This document shows positions 1 to 6,944 of a stretch of 56,946 nt of DNA, piece after piece; position 1 is the stretch's first letter; each line of letters begins with the position of its first letter. Location: NCBI GenBank assembly GCA_964418595.1, contig CAYQMF010000029.1, forward strand, positions 1 through 56,946. The letters run 5' to 3'. This stretch comes from CAYQMF01 sp964418595 (lineage in GTDB: Bacteria > Planctomycetota > UBA1135 > UBA2386). Both the position numbers and the translations under genes were made by a program. The notes below the pieces were generated by a model. That model ran no database searches and was not told where the DNA came from. It saw only the letters and a list, made by a program, of their open reading frames with translations.

Positions 1-445
1 GCCACGGGACCGCGCGAACCCAGCGGCCGAGCGGCGTGGGTTCATCGACGAGGCACGCGATGACGCCGCGCGCCCGCGACCCGACCAGGTCCATCCAGGC
101 CTGCAGCGCCCGCGCGTGGCCGGGCGACGGCGTGGACGTGGCCTTCACCTCGATCCCGTAGAGGATCTGGTTGCGTTCGAGCACGAGGTCGACCTCCAAC
201 CCGCCCGCCGACAGCCAATGGAACAGGAACGCCGGCTCGCCGCGATGCCGGGCGGCCTTCAGCCACTCTCCGGCGACCGCGCTCTCGAGGATGGCGCCGA
301 AGCTCGGGCCTGAGTGCAAGCGGAGGAGGAACGTGTGCAGTCCGGGATCGAGGAGGTGCCCGCGATCCGCCGGAGGAGGAAGTTCACCCGTGCAAACGTA
401 AAGTCCGATGTTGAATCTGCAGCGACCGATGTAAGTCTGGCCCTG
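1..445 (-). pseudogene. Remnant of DUF4143-type ATPase (C-terminal part)
   Basis: Reading leftward off the window edge, the frame encodes a stretch typical of the C-terminal DUF4143 nuclease-like domain of AAA+ ATPases. It has a GLEVDLVLERN segment followed by YGIEVKAT, the Asp and Glu-x-Lys arrangement of the PD-(D/E)XK-like fold, preceded by LLDPGLHTFLLRL and SFGAILESAVAGEWLK. Upstream the frame stays open to a TAG at 446-448 but has no ATG or GTG, and the expected N-terminal P-loop ATPase is absent. The piece therefore looks like a truncated gene abutting the pseudaminic-acid genes, possibly debris from a rearrangement. The 3' end lies outside the window. The family call is fairly safe; the pseudogene call rests on the missing N-terminus. 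Confidence 0.6.
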
Positions 446-454
446 CTAGCAGTT

Positions 455-1936
455 TCAGTGGTCCATGATCGCGTCGGCCACGCGGCTGGCGCCGTCGCCG
501 TCGACCATCGCCTGCGCCGTCGCGGCGGAAGCCGCCAGCCAGGGCGAGTCGGCGAGCGCGCGCACGACGGCTTCGGCCACGGCGAGGGCGGTCACGCGAC
601 CAACCTCGCCGAGCAGCCGGCACGCCCCCGCGGCGTGCCACGCGTCGGCGTTGGCGCGTTGGTTGTCGGCGCCGACCACGAGGAGCGCGGGCACGCCGCA
701 CGCCGCCAGTTCGAAGCAGGTCTGGCCGGCTGCCGACACCGCGAGCGTCGTGCGGGTGAGCAACGCGGCCATGTCGCGCGGGTCGGCATGGACCTCGACC
801 TCGTGCCGCGCGCGCGCGGCGAACGCGCGCGCGGCGTCGGCGACGTCGCCCTCGCCGCCGGGCATGAGGGCGAGGCGCAGGGGTCGCGGCTGCGCGTCGA
901 TGGCGGTCGCGTACTCCAGCGCCCGCGACGCGAGCGCGCTGCCGCCCAGCGTGACGAGCACGCGGGGTGCTTCGGGATCGCGCGAGGGGGGCGGACGCAG
1001 GGCCGGCGTGAACTCGCGCCGCAGCAACGCGAAGCGCGCTCCGCGGAGGATCGTGGCGACGCCCCACGCCGCGTAGTCGACGGTCGCGGCGTACGGCGCT
1101 GGGTTGACGACCAGATCGCAGCGGAGAACGCGGTCGCCGAGGTCGTCGATCACGACGCGCGCGGGCTCGTGCGCCACGTGGTCGAGCCACGCTCCGTCAT
1201 GGCGGTACGAGTCGAGCACGAAGGCCGACGCACGGCTCGCGCGCAGCGCTTCGGCGGTCGCCTCGTCGTCGGCAGGCGTCGCAAGACAGGTCACGGCGTG
1301 ACCCGCGCGCTCGAGCGCCGCGACCACGGCCGGGCTCGGAGCGTGCATGACGAACCGGCTCGTGGCGCCACGCGCGCGCAGCGCGCTGGCCAGGGCCAGG
1401 CAGCGCACCGCGTGGCCCCAGCCGACGGCCAGCCCCGCGTCGCAGCGGAACACGACGTCAGCGCGATCGCCCGGCGGCGCGGGGTACGCCAGGGTCGAGA
1501 CCTCGGCCGACGGGGACCTTCCTGCGGCCGAGTAGCCCGCAGCCGCGAAGGCGCGCAGGCTGGCCTCGTTGCCGGCGCGGATCGTCGCGGTCACCGTGTG
1601 CGCCGGCGTCAGGGTGAGGAGCGCGCGCGTCGCCGCGGCGATCACGAGCCGACCGAGCCCGCGGCCCCGCTGCGTGGGCGCCAACGCGAGCGAGATCGAC
1701 GCCGTCGCACCCTGCACGTCGCCGCGCACCACGCCGATCGCGGCGCCTTCGCCCTCCACGATCCACATGCAGCACGCGGGGTCCGCGAGGCGCGCCGCGA
1801 ACCAGGCACGATGCTCCGGCAGCGGGATGTCGCGGCGCTGCAGCGACTGGTGCCGCGCCTCCGGCTCGTTGTTGAGGCGCCACACGAGGTCGCAGTCGTC
1901 TGCCCGCACCGCGCGCAGGGTCGGAGCCGCGGGCAT
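455..1936 (-). CDS. pseG: PseH-PseG fusion: pseudaminic acid pathway acetyltransferase/hydrolase
   Basis: The 493-residue protein joins two enzymes normally encoded separately. Residues about 5-155 form a GNAT acetyltransferase with the acetyl-CoA loop QRGRGLG at 89-95. This matches PseH, which acetylates UDP-4-amino-4,6-dideoxy-AltNAc. Residues about 160-493 match PseG, the UDP-sugar hydrolase. They carry FRCDAG near 163 and GWGHAVRCLA, whose His175 corresponds to the catalytic His of the family, then the glycosyltransferase-B-like LGGS and SAAGQTCFELAACGVP segments. The product feeds PseI, encoded immediately upstream. A GTG at 1948 overlaps the pseI stop (GTGA); the ATG at 1936 is used here because homology begins just after it. 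PseB, PseC and PseF are not in the window. The fusion is direct from sequence; the sugar specificity is inferred from the pairing. Confidence 0.87.
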   Translation of the reverse strand: MPAAPTLRAVRADDCDLVWRLNNEPEARHQSLQRRDIPLPEHRAWFAARLADPACCMWIVEGEGAAIGVVRGDVQGATASISLALAPTQRGRGLGRLVIAAATRALLTLTPAHTVTATIRAGNEASLRAFAAAGYSAAGRSPSAEVSTLAYPAPPGDRADVVFRCDAGLAVGWGHAVRCLALASALRARGATSRFVMHAPSPAVVAALERAGHAVTCLATPADDEATAEALRASRASAFVLDSYRHDGAWLDHVAHEPARVVIDDLGDRVLRCDLVVNPAPYAATVDYAAWGVATILRGARFALLRREFTPALRPPPSRDPEAPRVLVTLGGSALASRALEYATAIDAQPRPLRLALMPGGEGDVADAARAFAARARHEVEVHADPRDMAALLTRTTLAVSAAGQTCFELAACGVPALLVVGADNQRANADAWHAAGACRLLGEVGRVTALAVAEAVVRALADSPWLAASAATAQAMVDGDGASRVADAIMDH

Positions 1937-1944
1937 CGCGCCGG

Positions 1945-3006
1945 TCACGCGAGCAGGTCCCACTGGATCGGCGTGCCGCGCGGGCAAGCGCGGGCCGCGA
2001 CGCGCCGGAGCACCTCCGGCAGGTGCGCCGGAGCGAGGCCGTGTCCCGGGCGGATCACGCGCACGTTGGCGCGGGTGAAGCGCTCCCCCGCCGCGACGTC
2101 GCGCACCGCGAAGATCGAGCGTCGGAAGGCGAGACTGCTCGCCTCGGATGGCGTCGGGCCGTAGCGGACGGTGCCCACGGCGCGCTCGACGCGCCGCACG
2201 TCGTCGACGAGGCGACGGAACTCGTCCGGCTCGCACGAGAAGTGGGCGTCGGGGCCACCGTCGCTGCGGCGCAGGATGAAGTGCTTCTCGATGACGCGCG
2301 CACCCAGGGCCACCGCCGCGACCGCCGCGGCGGTGCCCCGCGTGTGGTCGGACAACCCGGCGACGACGCCGAACCGCGCGGCGAGATCGCGGATGGTCGC
2401 GAGGTGCATGTCCTCCTCCGGCGCCGGATACGCGCTCACGCAGCGCAGCAGCGCGAGGCCGGGGTCGGCGCCTTCCCACACGCCGCGGATCACGTCCACC
2501 GCCGCGCCGATCTCCGCCTCCGTCGCCATCCCTGTCGACACGATCAGCGGCTTGCGCGTCGCGGCCACCGCCGCCAGCAGCTCGTGATCGCCAAGTTCGA
2601 AGCTCGCGACCTTGTGCGCGGGCACGCCCTGCGCTTCGAGAAACGCGACCGCGTCCGCGTCGAACGGCGTCGAGAACAACGGCACACCGGCCGCGTGCGC
2701 CTCCGCCGCGAGGCGCGGGTGCCACTCCCACGGCGTCGCGGCCTCGCGGTAGAGCGCGTGCAGCGTCCGCCCCGCCCACGGACCCGCGTCGATCCGGAAC
2801 TCGGGCCGCTCGCAGTCGATGGTCAGCGAGTCGGCGGTGTACGTCTGCAGCTTGATCGCGCTCGCCCCCGCCGCCGCCGCGGCGCGCACGGTCTCGAGCG
2901 CCCGCGCGAGACTGCCGCCATGGTTCGCCGACAGCTCTGCGACGATGAGGGTGGCGGCACCAGGCGCGCGCGGCAGGTCGATCGGCAACGGGTTCGGCGA
3001 AGGCAC
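1945..3006 (-). CDS. pseI: Pseudaminic acid synthase (NeuB family)
   Basis: A 353-residue NeuB-family enzyme that condenses phosphoenolpyruvate with 2,4-diacetamido-trideoxy-altrose to make pseudaminic acid. The TIM barrel shows AELSANHGGS near residue 23, IKLQTY, STPFD, KVASFELGD, STGMAT, LSDHTRG and IEKHF, all NeuB hallmarks. The C-terminal 60 residues form the antifreeze-like SAF domain (FAVRDVAAGERFTRANVRV). The neighbouring PseH-PseG fusion makes pseudaminic acid more likely than sialic or legionaminic acid. The GTG start at 3006 is chosen because a TAGCAT hexamer ends 6 nt upstream, suggesting a leaderless mRNA. The gene overlaps pseHG by 4 nt if that gene uses its GTG. The sugar probably decorates a surface protein or glycan. 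Confidence 0.9.
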   Translation of the reverse strand: MPSPNPLPIDLPRAPGAATLIVAELSANHGGSLARALETVRAAAAAGASAIKLQTYTADSLTIDCERPEFRIDAGPWAGRTLHALYREAATPWEWHPRLAAEAHAAGVPLFSTPFDADAVAFLEAQGVPAHKVASFELGDHELLAAVAATRKPLIVSTGMATEAEIGAAVDVIRGVWEGADPGLALLRCVSAYPAPEEDMHLATIRDLAARFGVVAGLSDHTRGTAAAVAAVALGARVIEKHFILRRSDGGPDAHFSCEPDEFRRLVDDVRRVERAVGTVRYGPTPSEASSLAFRRSIFAVRDVAAGERFTRANVRVIRPGHGLAPAHLPEVLRRVAARACPRGTPIQWDLLA

Positions 3007-3012
3007 GGACGC

Positions 3013-3018
3013 ATGCTA
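3013..3018 (-). promoter_or_regulatory. Putative -10 element of pseI
   Basis: TAGCAT lies 6 nt upstream of the pseI GTG. It fits a sigma-70 -10 hexamer whose start site would fall on or beside the start codon. No convincing -35 is visible. Confidence 0.4.
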
Positions 3019-3238
3019 CGGCCCGCCGCAGGCAGCGCACGGACGCGCAGCCGCCCCCCACGTCACGGGGCACGGCACCGTCATGAGCATCCCGAAGTAC
3101 GCGCCTGGCATCGGCGTGACTGCGGCGACGCTGTAGTGGTGAAGCGATGGCATCAGACTTGACGATCTGGATGCTCAGCTCCGGGGCCTCAACCCTCCTG
3201 ATGCCACCGCGACCGAGTCTCTTTCGGCCCTTCGTCGC

Positions 3239-4228
3239 TCAGCGGATCCGGGGTTTCCGGCCGGTGTCGCCTACTCGTCGCGCCGATTGCGAGAAGTTGC
3301 TGGCTGCCGACAATATCGACGACACGGACGCAGAGCTCGTCAGCCTTCGCGACTCGAACCACGCGCATACAGTCGCCAGATACTCGATTGCCAGAAACTG
3401 GACATCCGCGTGCAATCGATCGGAGACGGGGAGAGACGGAAACTGACTGTACAAGTACACATCGCCATTGTGATCGATATGACTCAACCCTTTCATCGCA
3501 GCGACGGGGGGAGACCTGAGAAACTCTCTGTAGTAGCTCTCCGCTTCCTCCAGCGTGCTCGCCACCGCGTTCGCAAATCGTCGAATCTCCTCAGTGCTTG
3601 GCCGGGCAAAGGATGCCGGACTCACGCTCCATGCCTCTATGATGCTAATCATTTCTCGGGTTTGCGCCTCTCGGTAATTTCGAAACAGCAGCGCTAGTAC
3701 ATTCCCATACTTGTCCACAATCGCTTGAAGCTCTTCGCGCTGCGACTCGTATATCGGCCGATCTTCCCGATTCAACATCGTGTGTCGAACAAGGTTCCCG
3801 ACGCGCACTTGATCAGGAGCGTTCATGAACTGTGTAGCGAGGTCGACGTTGTTTCGACGATAGCCTCCTGGCCACCCCACCCCGAGACCACGGCTCACCG
3901 TTGCTCCGGCAGGATCTTCCGGTTGCGCTACTGGATCGGCGATACTCCCCACGTGACTCATGGCGATCCGCATGAGTTCCTCGTGCGAGTCCCGCAGTCG
4001 CCGGAGGTCATCATCTTGAAGCATGATTGTCGGGGCGGTTCCAGGGGCGACCCTCTCATCGCTCGGCATCACTAGCCATCCCCGTAGGACGAGCATCAAC
4101 GTGGCTAGCACGAGCACGACCAGGGCCCAGATCATGGGCGCCGCGGATGGCCGCACGCGCCCAGAGCCTGATGACCCACCGTGGGTCACGTCTGGATTCT
4201 CGCTGCGTGTCGGTCGCAATCTCTGCAC
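3239..4228 (-). CDS. Single-pass membrane protein of unknown function
   Basis: A 329-residue protein with no family I can name. It has a short polar N-terminus, one strong transmembrane helix at about residues 32-50 (IWALVVLVLATLMLVLRGW) and a long hydrophilic, mostly helical domain predicted outside the cytoplasm. The GTG start at 4228 lies just after the stop of the Cys-rich secreted protein (TGA at 4230-4232), so the two genes are translationally coupled behind the sigma factor at 5257. Codon usage and base composition differ from the flanks: the 60 bases from 3661 are 29/60 G+C by hand count, while neighbouring genes run near three quarters. This suggests recent acquisition. A role as membrane sensor or partner of the sigma factor is an inference from position only. 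Confidence 0.6.
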   Translation of the reverse strand: MQRLRPTRSENPDVTHGGSSGSGRVRPSAAPMIWALVVLVLATLMLVLRGWLVMPSDERVAPGTAPTIMLQDDDLRRLRDSHEELMRIAMSHVGSIADPVAQPEDPAGATVSRGLGVGWPGGYRRNNVDLATQFMNAPDQVRVGNLVRHTMLNREDRPIYESQREELQAIVDKYGNVLALLFRNYREAQTREMISIIEAWSVSPASFARPSTEEIRRFANAVASTLEEAESYYREFLRSPPVAAMKGLSHIDHNGDVYLYSQFPSLPVSDRLHADVQFLAIEYLATVCAWFESRRLTSSASVSSILSAASNFSQSARRVGDTGRKPRIR

Positions 4229-4229
4229 C

Positions 4230-4658
4230 TCATGACTCGTCGCATTTTCCGCATTTGCTGACCACCTGGAGCGTGCAAACACGGTTTGCGACGGTACACG
4301 GAGTCCCGCTGTGCATCTCAAAGTCCCCTTTGTGAGTAACCCCGCACTCGGAGACATCGTCGGACCATGTCGTCGAAGTGACGCAGCTCGCTCCAGGCCC
4401 AGTGATGTATCTTCCTGCTGGAGCGATGATCTCGACGATCGAGTTGTTCACGCAGTTTGGGTCCGCCTCCTGCGGCGTGCACAATTCCGTGCACAATCCT
4501 GCCCAGCTCGTGTTGTAGTCGATGTTGACTGTGGCAGCGCAACCAGGCAGCTTGACCGTAAGCACATCGCAAGTGCAGATAGCCGGGGGCGCTGTTGCAA
4601 CCGCGGTGCGAGACGGTGTGGCGATCGCAAGAGCAACAACAATGGCCAGGGTCTTCAC
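4230..4658 (-). CDS. Small Cys-rich secreted protein
   Basis: A 142-residue protein starting with a clear signal peptide (MKTLAIVVALAIATPS). Twelve cysteines follow in the mature part, including CTC, LCTELC and a terminal KCGKC. This suggests a disulfide-knit extracellular or periplasmic domain. The GTG at 4658 is chosen because it sits directly before the signal peptide and has GAGGTCG about 8 nt upstream; an earlier in-frame start would add a charged extension. It lies between a sigma-factor gene and a membrane-protein gene, all on the minus strand. I recognise no family. It may be the regulated target or an extracytoplasmic ligand of the module. Confidence 0.6.
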   Translation of the reverse strand: MKTLAIVVALAIATPSRTAVATAPPAICTCDVLTVKLPGCAATVNIDYNTSWAGLCTELCTPQEADPNCVNNSIVEIIAPAGRYITGPGASCVTSTTWSDDVSECGVTHKGDFEMHSGTPCTVANRVCTLQVVSKCGKCDES

Positions 4659-4759
4659 GTGAACTCGACCTCGCGAGCGGATGGGGTTTCGACCCACGCC
4701 AACCTCGCAGTTGGGTGATCGTTCGACTGAAGCGCACGCACACTGCTTGCGCTCTCATC

Positions 4760-5257
4760 TCACTCCTTGCTTCGGAGGAGGTACTTCCGCAGCTTTTTCA
4801 AAGATTCTTTGACGGCCCGGTCGACCGAGTCCACGGAGACGTCGAGCTCCGTAGCGAGCTGCTGCCGACTCTCGCCGGCCGCAAGCCCTTGCAGAATCCC
4901 CTTCTCCAGTTCGGTCCATCCCCCGCTCGCTTCCGCCAGGATCTCATGGATCGATGGGCTCGCGCCCGCTTTGGCGGCGAAGGACTCGTCCACCCGACGC
5001 GGGTTCACCTCGGCGCGACGCGCGTTGGCGCGCCGCCTGAGAGCAACCAAGTTGCGCACGACGGCGCCCAGCCAGGCGAATCGATCGGTGATCGCACCGG
5101 TCTGCGACTCGTGTCGAAAGAGGGCGTGCAGCGCGTCCTGCACCACGTCTGCGCGATCCGCAGCCTGCAAGGCCCCTCCCCGCGCACGAACCAACAAATC
5201 GACATGCCTCAGAAGCTCAGCCAGGTCAGCATACGGTGGTCGCGCGAACTCGCTCAT
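4760..5257 (-). CDS. ECF-like RNA polymerase sigma factor
   Basis: A 165-residue sigma-70 family protein. Region 2 is seen as ADVVQDALHALF followed by RFAWLGAVVRNLVALRRR, which covers core binding and -10 recognition. Region 4 is seen as LEKGILQGLAAGESRQQLATELDVSVDSVDRAVKESLKKLRKYL, a helix-turn-helix. The ATG at 5257 has a strong GGAGGTG ribosome site; longer starts would read through the repeat tract upstream. It heads a minus-strand set with a Cys-rich secreted protein and a membrane protein. No classical anti-sigma domain (zinc-binding ASD) is present nearby, so the downstream membrane protein is the best candidate partner. Confidence 0.85.
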   Translation of the reverse strand: MSEFARPPYADLAELLRHVDLLVRARGGALQAADRADVVQDALHALFRHESQTGAITDRFAWLGAVVRNLVALRRRANARRAEVNPRRVDESFAAKAGASPSIHEILAEASGGWTELEKGILQGLAAGESRQQLATELDVSVDSVDRAVKESLKKLRKYLLRSKE

Positions 5258-5310
5258 CCGACACCTCCCTCTTCCCCGCCGCGAACCTGACGCTCCGAAC
5301 CGGTAGGGCC

Positions 5311-5351
5311 CACGAGCCACACGAGCCCACGAGCCCACGAGCCCACGAGCC
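5311..5351. repeat. Five direct repeats of CACGAGCC
   Basis: The 8-mer CACGAGCC occurs at 5311, 5320, 5328, 5336 and 5344, the last four in perfect 8-nt register. It sits 54 nt upstream of the sigma-factor ATG. Copy number is likely variable by slippage. Confidence 0.85.
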
Positions 5352-5357
5352 GGCTAC

Positions 5358-5381
5358 GCTCGACCGCTCGACCGCTCGACC
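5358..5381. repeat. Three tandem copies of GCTCGACC
   Basis: Perfect 8-nt tandem copies start at 5358, 5366 and 5374, directly after the CACGAGCC tract. They are followed by CTGTCGAC. Confidence 0.85.
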
Positions 5382-5414
5382 TGTCGACAACTCCAGACCC
5401 TTCTTCATCGTTAC

Positions 5415-5444
5415 CTCGGCCTCTCGCTTTCTCGGCCTCTCGCT
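5415..5444. repeat. Direct repeat pair CTCGGCCTCTCGCT
   Basis: Two perfect 14-nt copies at 5415-5428 and 5431-5444 are separated by 2 nt. They belong to the same low-complexity block upstream of the sigma factor. Confidence 0.85.
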
Positions 5445-5725
5445 CTCGGGAGCAGGCCTTTCTATCACGCGCCCGGAGTCTTGTCGAGTCCTGCTGCCGC
5501 AGGCATGCGGGCAACCGGATCATCGCTTCGCGGAATCGAAGCGGTGGGCGCGTCCGCCACCGGATCGCGCGCCACGAGGCGATCTTGCGCGCCCTACACT
5601 GCGTCAGCGCATTGGTGACAAGCCGACGGGGAGCGCAATGCGTGCCGCGACCTCGCTACGATTGGCGGGGCGGCACGACGGCGCAACGAACAGTCCGGAT
5701 CCGTGGATCCTCGGTCGCGTGCCGC

Positions 5726-6802
5726 CTACTTGCCCGGGCGCGCCGCCGGCGGAAACCCCGCCGGCGTCACGATCTCGCGCATCGCCCGCTCCCAACCGCC
5801 GAGGTCGTCGATCGTCCAAAGATCCTCCGGCTGCGGAAACTGCCCTTTGCTGGCCTGGAACACCGTCGGGTCGACCGGGCGCAGGCCGCAGAAGGCGAGC
5901 TTCGCCTGGATGCGCGGGGTCCAGAGGAACGTGAGCAAGCCCTCGGCCACGCTGCGCACGGCGTGCGCGTCGGCATTGCGGTCGAGGATCGCAATCGGGC
6001 TCTCGACCAGCAGGGTCGAGCGCGGGATCACGCGCTCGTCGGTGTAGCCGAACATCCACGCGTTGGTGATCTCGCTCTCGTAGATGATCGCCACGTCGCC
6101 GACGCCGGCCTGGAACGTCTTCAGCGCCTCGCGCGCGCTCTTGCCCGTCGCGACCACGTTGCCCCACACGTCCGCGACGAATCGCCGCGCGCGCGCGTCG
6201 TCGCCGGCGGGCACGCCGGCATGGCCGCGGAGCGCCGCGCCGTACAGCGCGCAGAGGTTCCACACGCCGCAGCCGGACGATGCCGGGTGCGGTGACACCA
6301 CGGCCACGTCCGGACGCACGAGGTCGCTCCAGCCGGAGATCGCCTTCGGGTTGCCCTTGCGCACCGCGAGCGCAATCACCGAGCGGCACACGATCCCCTG
6401 GTGGGGCCGCTCACGCCACGCGGCGGTGAGCAGGCCTCCCCGCACGAGGTCCTGCATGTCGTCGACCAGCGCGAACAGCATCACATCCGCCGCGAAGTCG
6501 TCGAGTGCCGCCGACGCGAGGCTGCCGCTGCCGTCGTAGCGCTCGACACAGGTGACTTCCTGTCCGCGCGTCAGACGCCAGTACGCCGCGAAGTCCGGGA
6601 GGATCCGCACGCCCAGCGCCTCGCTCGCCGCCGAGAACGCCCCGATGTTCAGGGTGACCGGCCGCGCCGACGGCACGGCCGCCGGCGCGCTCGTCGTTGC
6701 CGACGGAGCGGAGGCGGGACTGGCGACCTCATCGCAGCCGCACGCCGCGCACGCCGCGGTGACGGCAACGACGATGCGCAGGAGTCGCGAAACCCGATCC
6801 AC
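5726..6802 (-). CDS. Sulfate/thiosulfate-type periplasmic binding lipoprotein
   Basis: A 358-residue extracytoplasmic substrate-binding protein of the Sbp/CysP class. The N-terminus is a hydrophobic signal rich in Ala and Cys (AACAACGCDE), consistent with a lipobox. The mature part follows the family pattern: YDGSGSLASAALDDFAADVMLFALVDD, VRKGNPKAISGWSDLVRPDVAVVSPHPASSG, GDVAIIYESEI and LWTPRIQAKLAFCGLRPVDP. The usual start of the mature domain is replaced by a less conserved segment. The start is a GTG preceded by GAAGAAGAA. No permease (CysT/CysW) or ATPase (CysA) gene lies in the window, so it is an orphan that must work with a transporter encoded elsewhere. It could also bind another tetrahedral oxyanion. 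Confidence 0.8.
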   Translation of the reverse strand: MDRVSRLLRIVVAVTAACAACGCDEVASPASAPSATTSAPAAVPSARPVTLNIGAFSAASEALGVRILPDFAAYWRLTRGQEVTCVERYDGSGSLASAALDDFAADVMLFALVDDMQDLVRGGLLTAAWRERPHQGIVCRSVIALAVRKGNPKAISGWSDLVRPDVAVVSPHPASSGCGVWNLCALYGAALRGHAGVPAGDDARARRFVADVWGNVVATGKSAREALKTFQAGVGDVAIIYESEITNAWMFGYTDERVIPRSTLLVESPIAILDRNADAHAVRSVAEGLLTFLWTPRIQAKLAFCGLRPVDPTVFQASKGQFPQPEDLWTIDDLGGWERAMREIVTPAGFPPAARPGK

Positions 6803-6944
6803 GGTTCTTCTTCGTCACGACGGCCGCCCCGGGTCGAGTCTGTTTCCAGGTCTCGGCGGCTCGTCTCGCGCTGAGACGGGTTTCGGGAGGACCGCTCTCC
6901 GGGAGCGCGGCGCGCGGTCCGCAACGCACGCAAGCGCCGAGCCT

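Larger units (their letters stand above)
5258..5725. other. 468-bp intergenic region with short tandem repeats
   Basis: The gap lies between the sigma-factor start (minus strand) and the end of the sulfate-binding protein gene (minus strand). It contains three short direct-repeat tracts at 5311-5444, listed separately. The right part (5450-5725) has no open frame with a credible start and coding pattern. A TACACT near 5590 and GGGAG before an ATG at 5638 exist on the plus strand, but the frame runs into the antisense of the next gene. The promoter of the sigma-factor operon presumably lies here. Confidence 0.5.

Noticed and set aside
314..2164. Plus-strand open frame of 616 codons over the pseudaminic-acid genes
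   Set aside because: It is the mirror of pseHG and the end of pseI; composition is Arg/Gly-rich and shows no family pattern.
5311..5444. Possible CRISPR array
   Set aside because: Units are 8-14 nt, directly adjacent and without spacers; no cas genes are present.
5638..5934. Small plus-strand gene with TACACT and GGGAG upstream of an ATG
   Set aside because: The frame soon becomes the antisense of the sulfate-binding protein gene and its product has no recognisable pattern.
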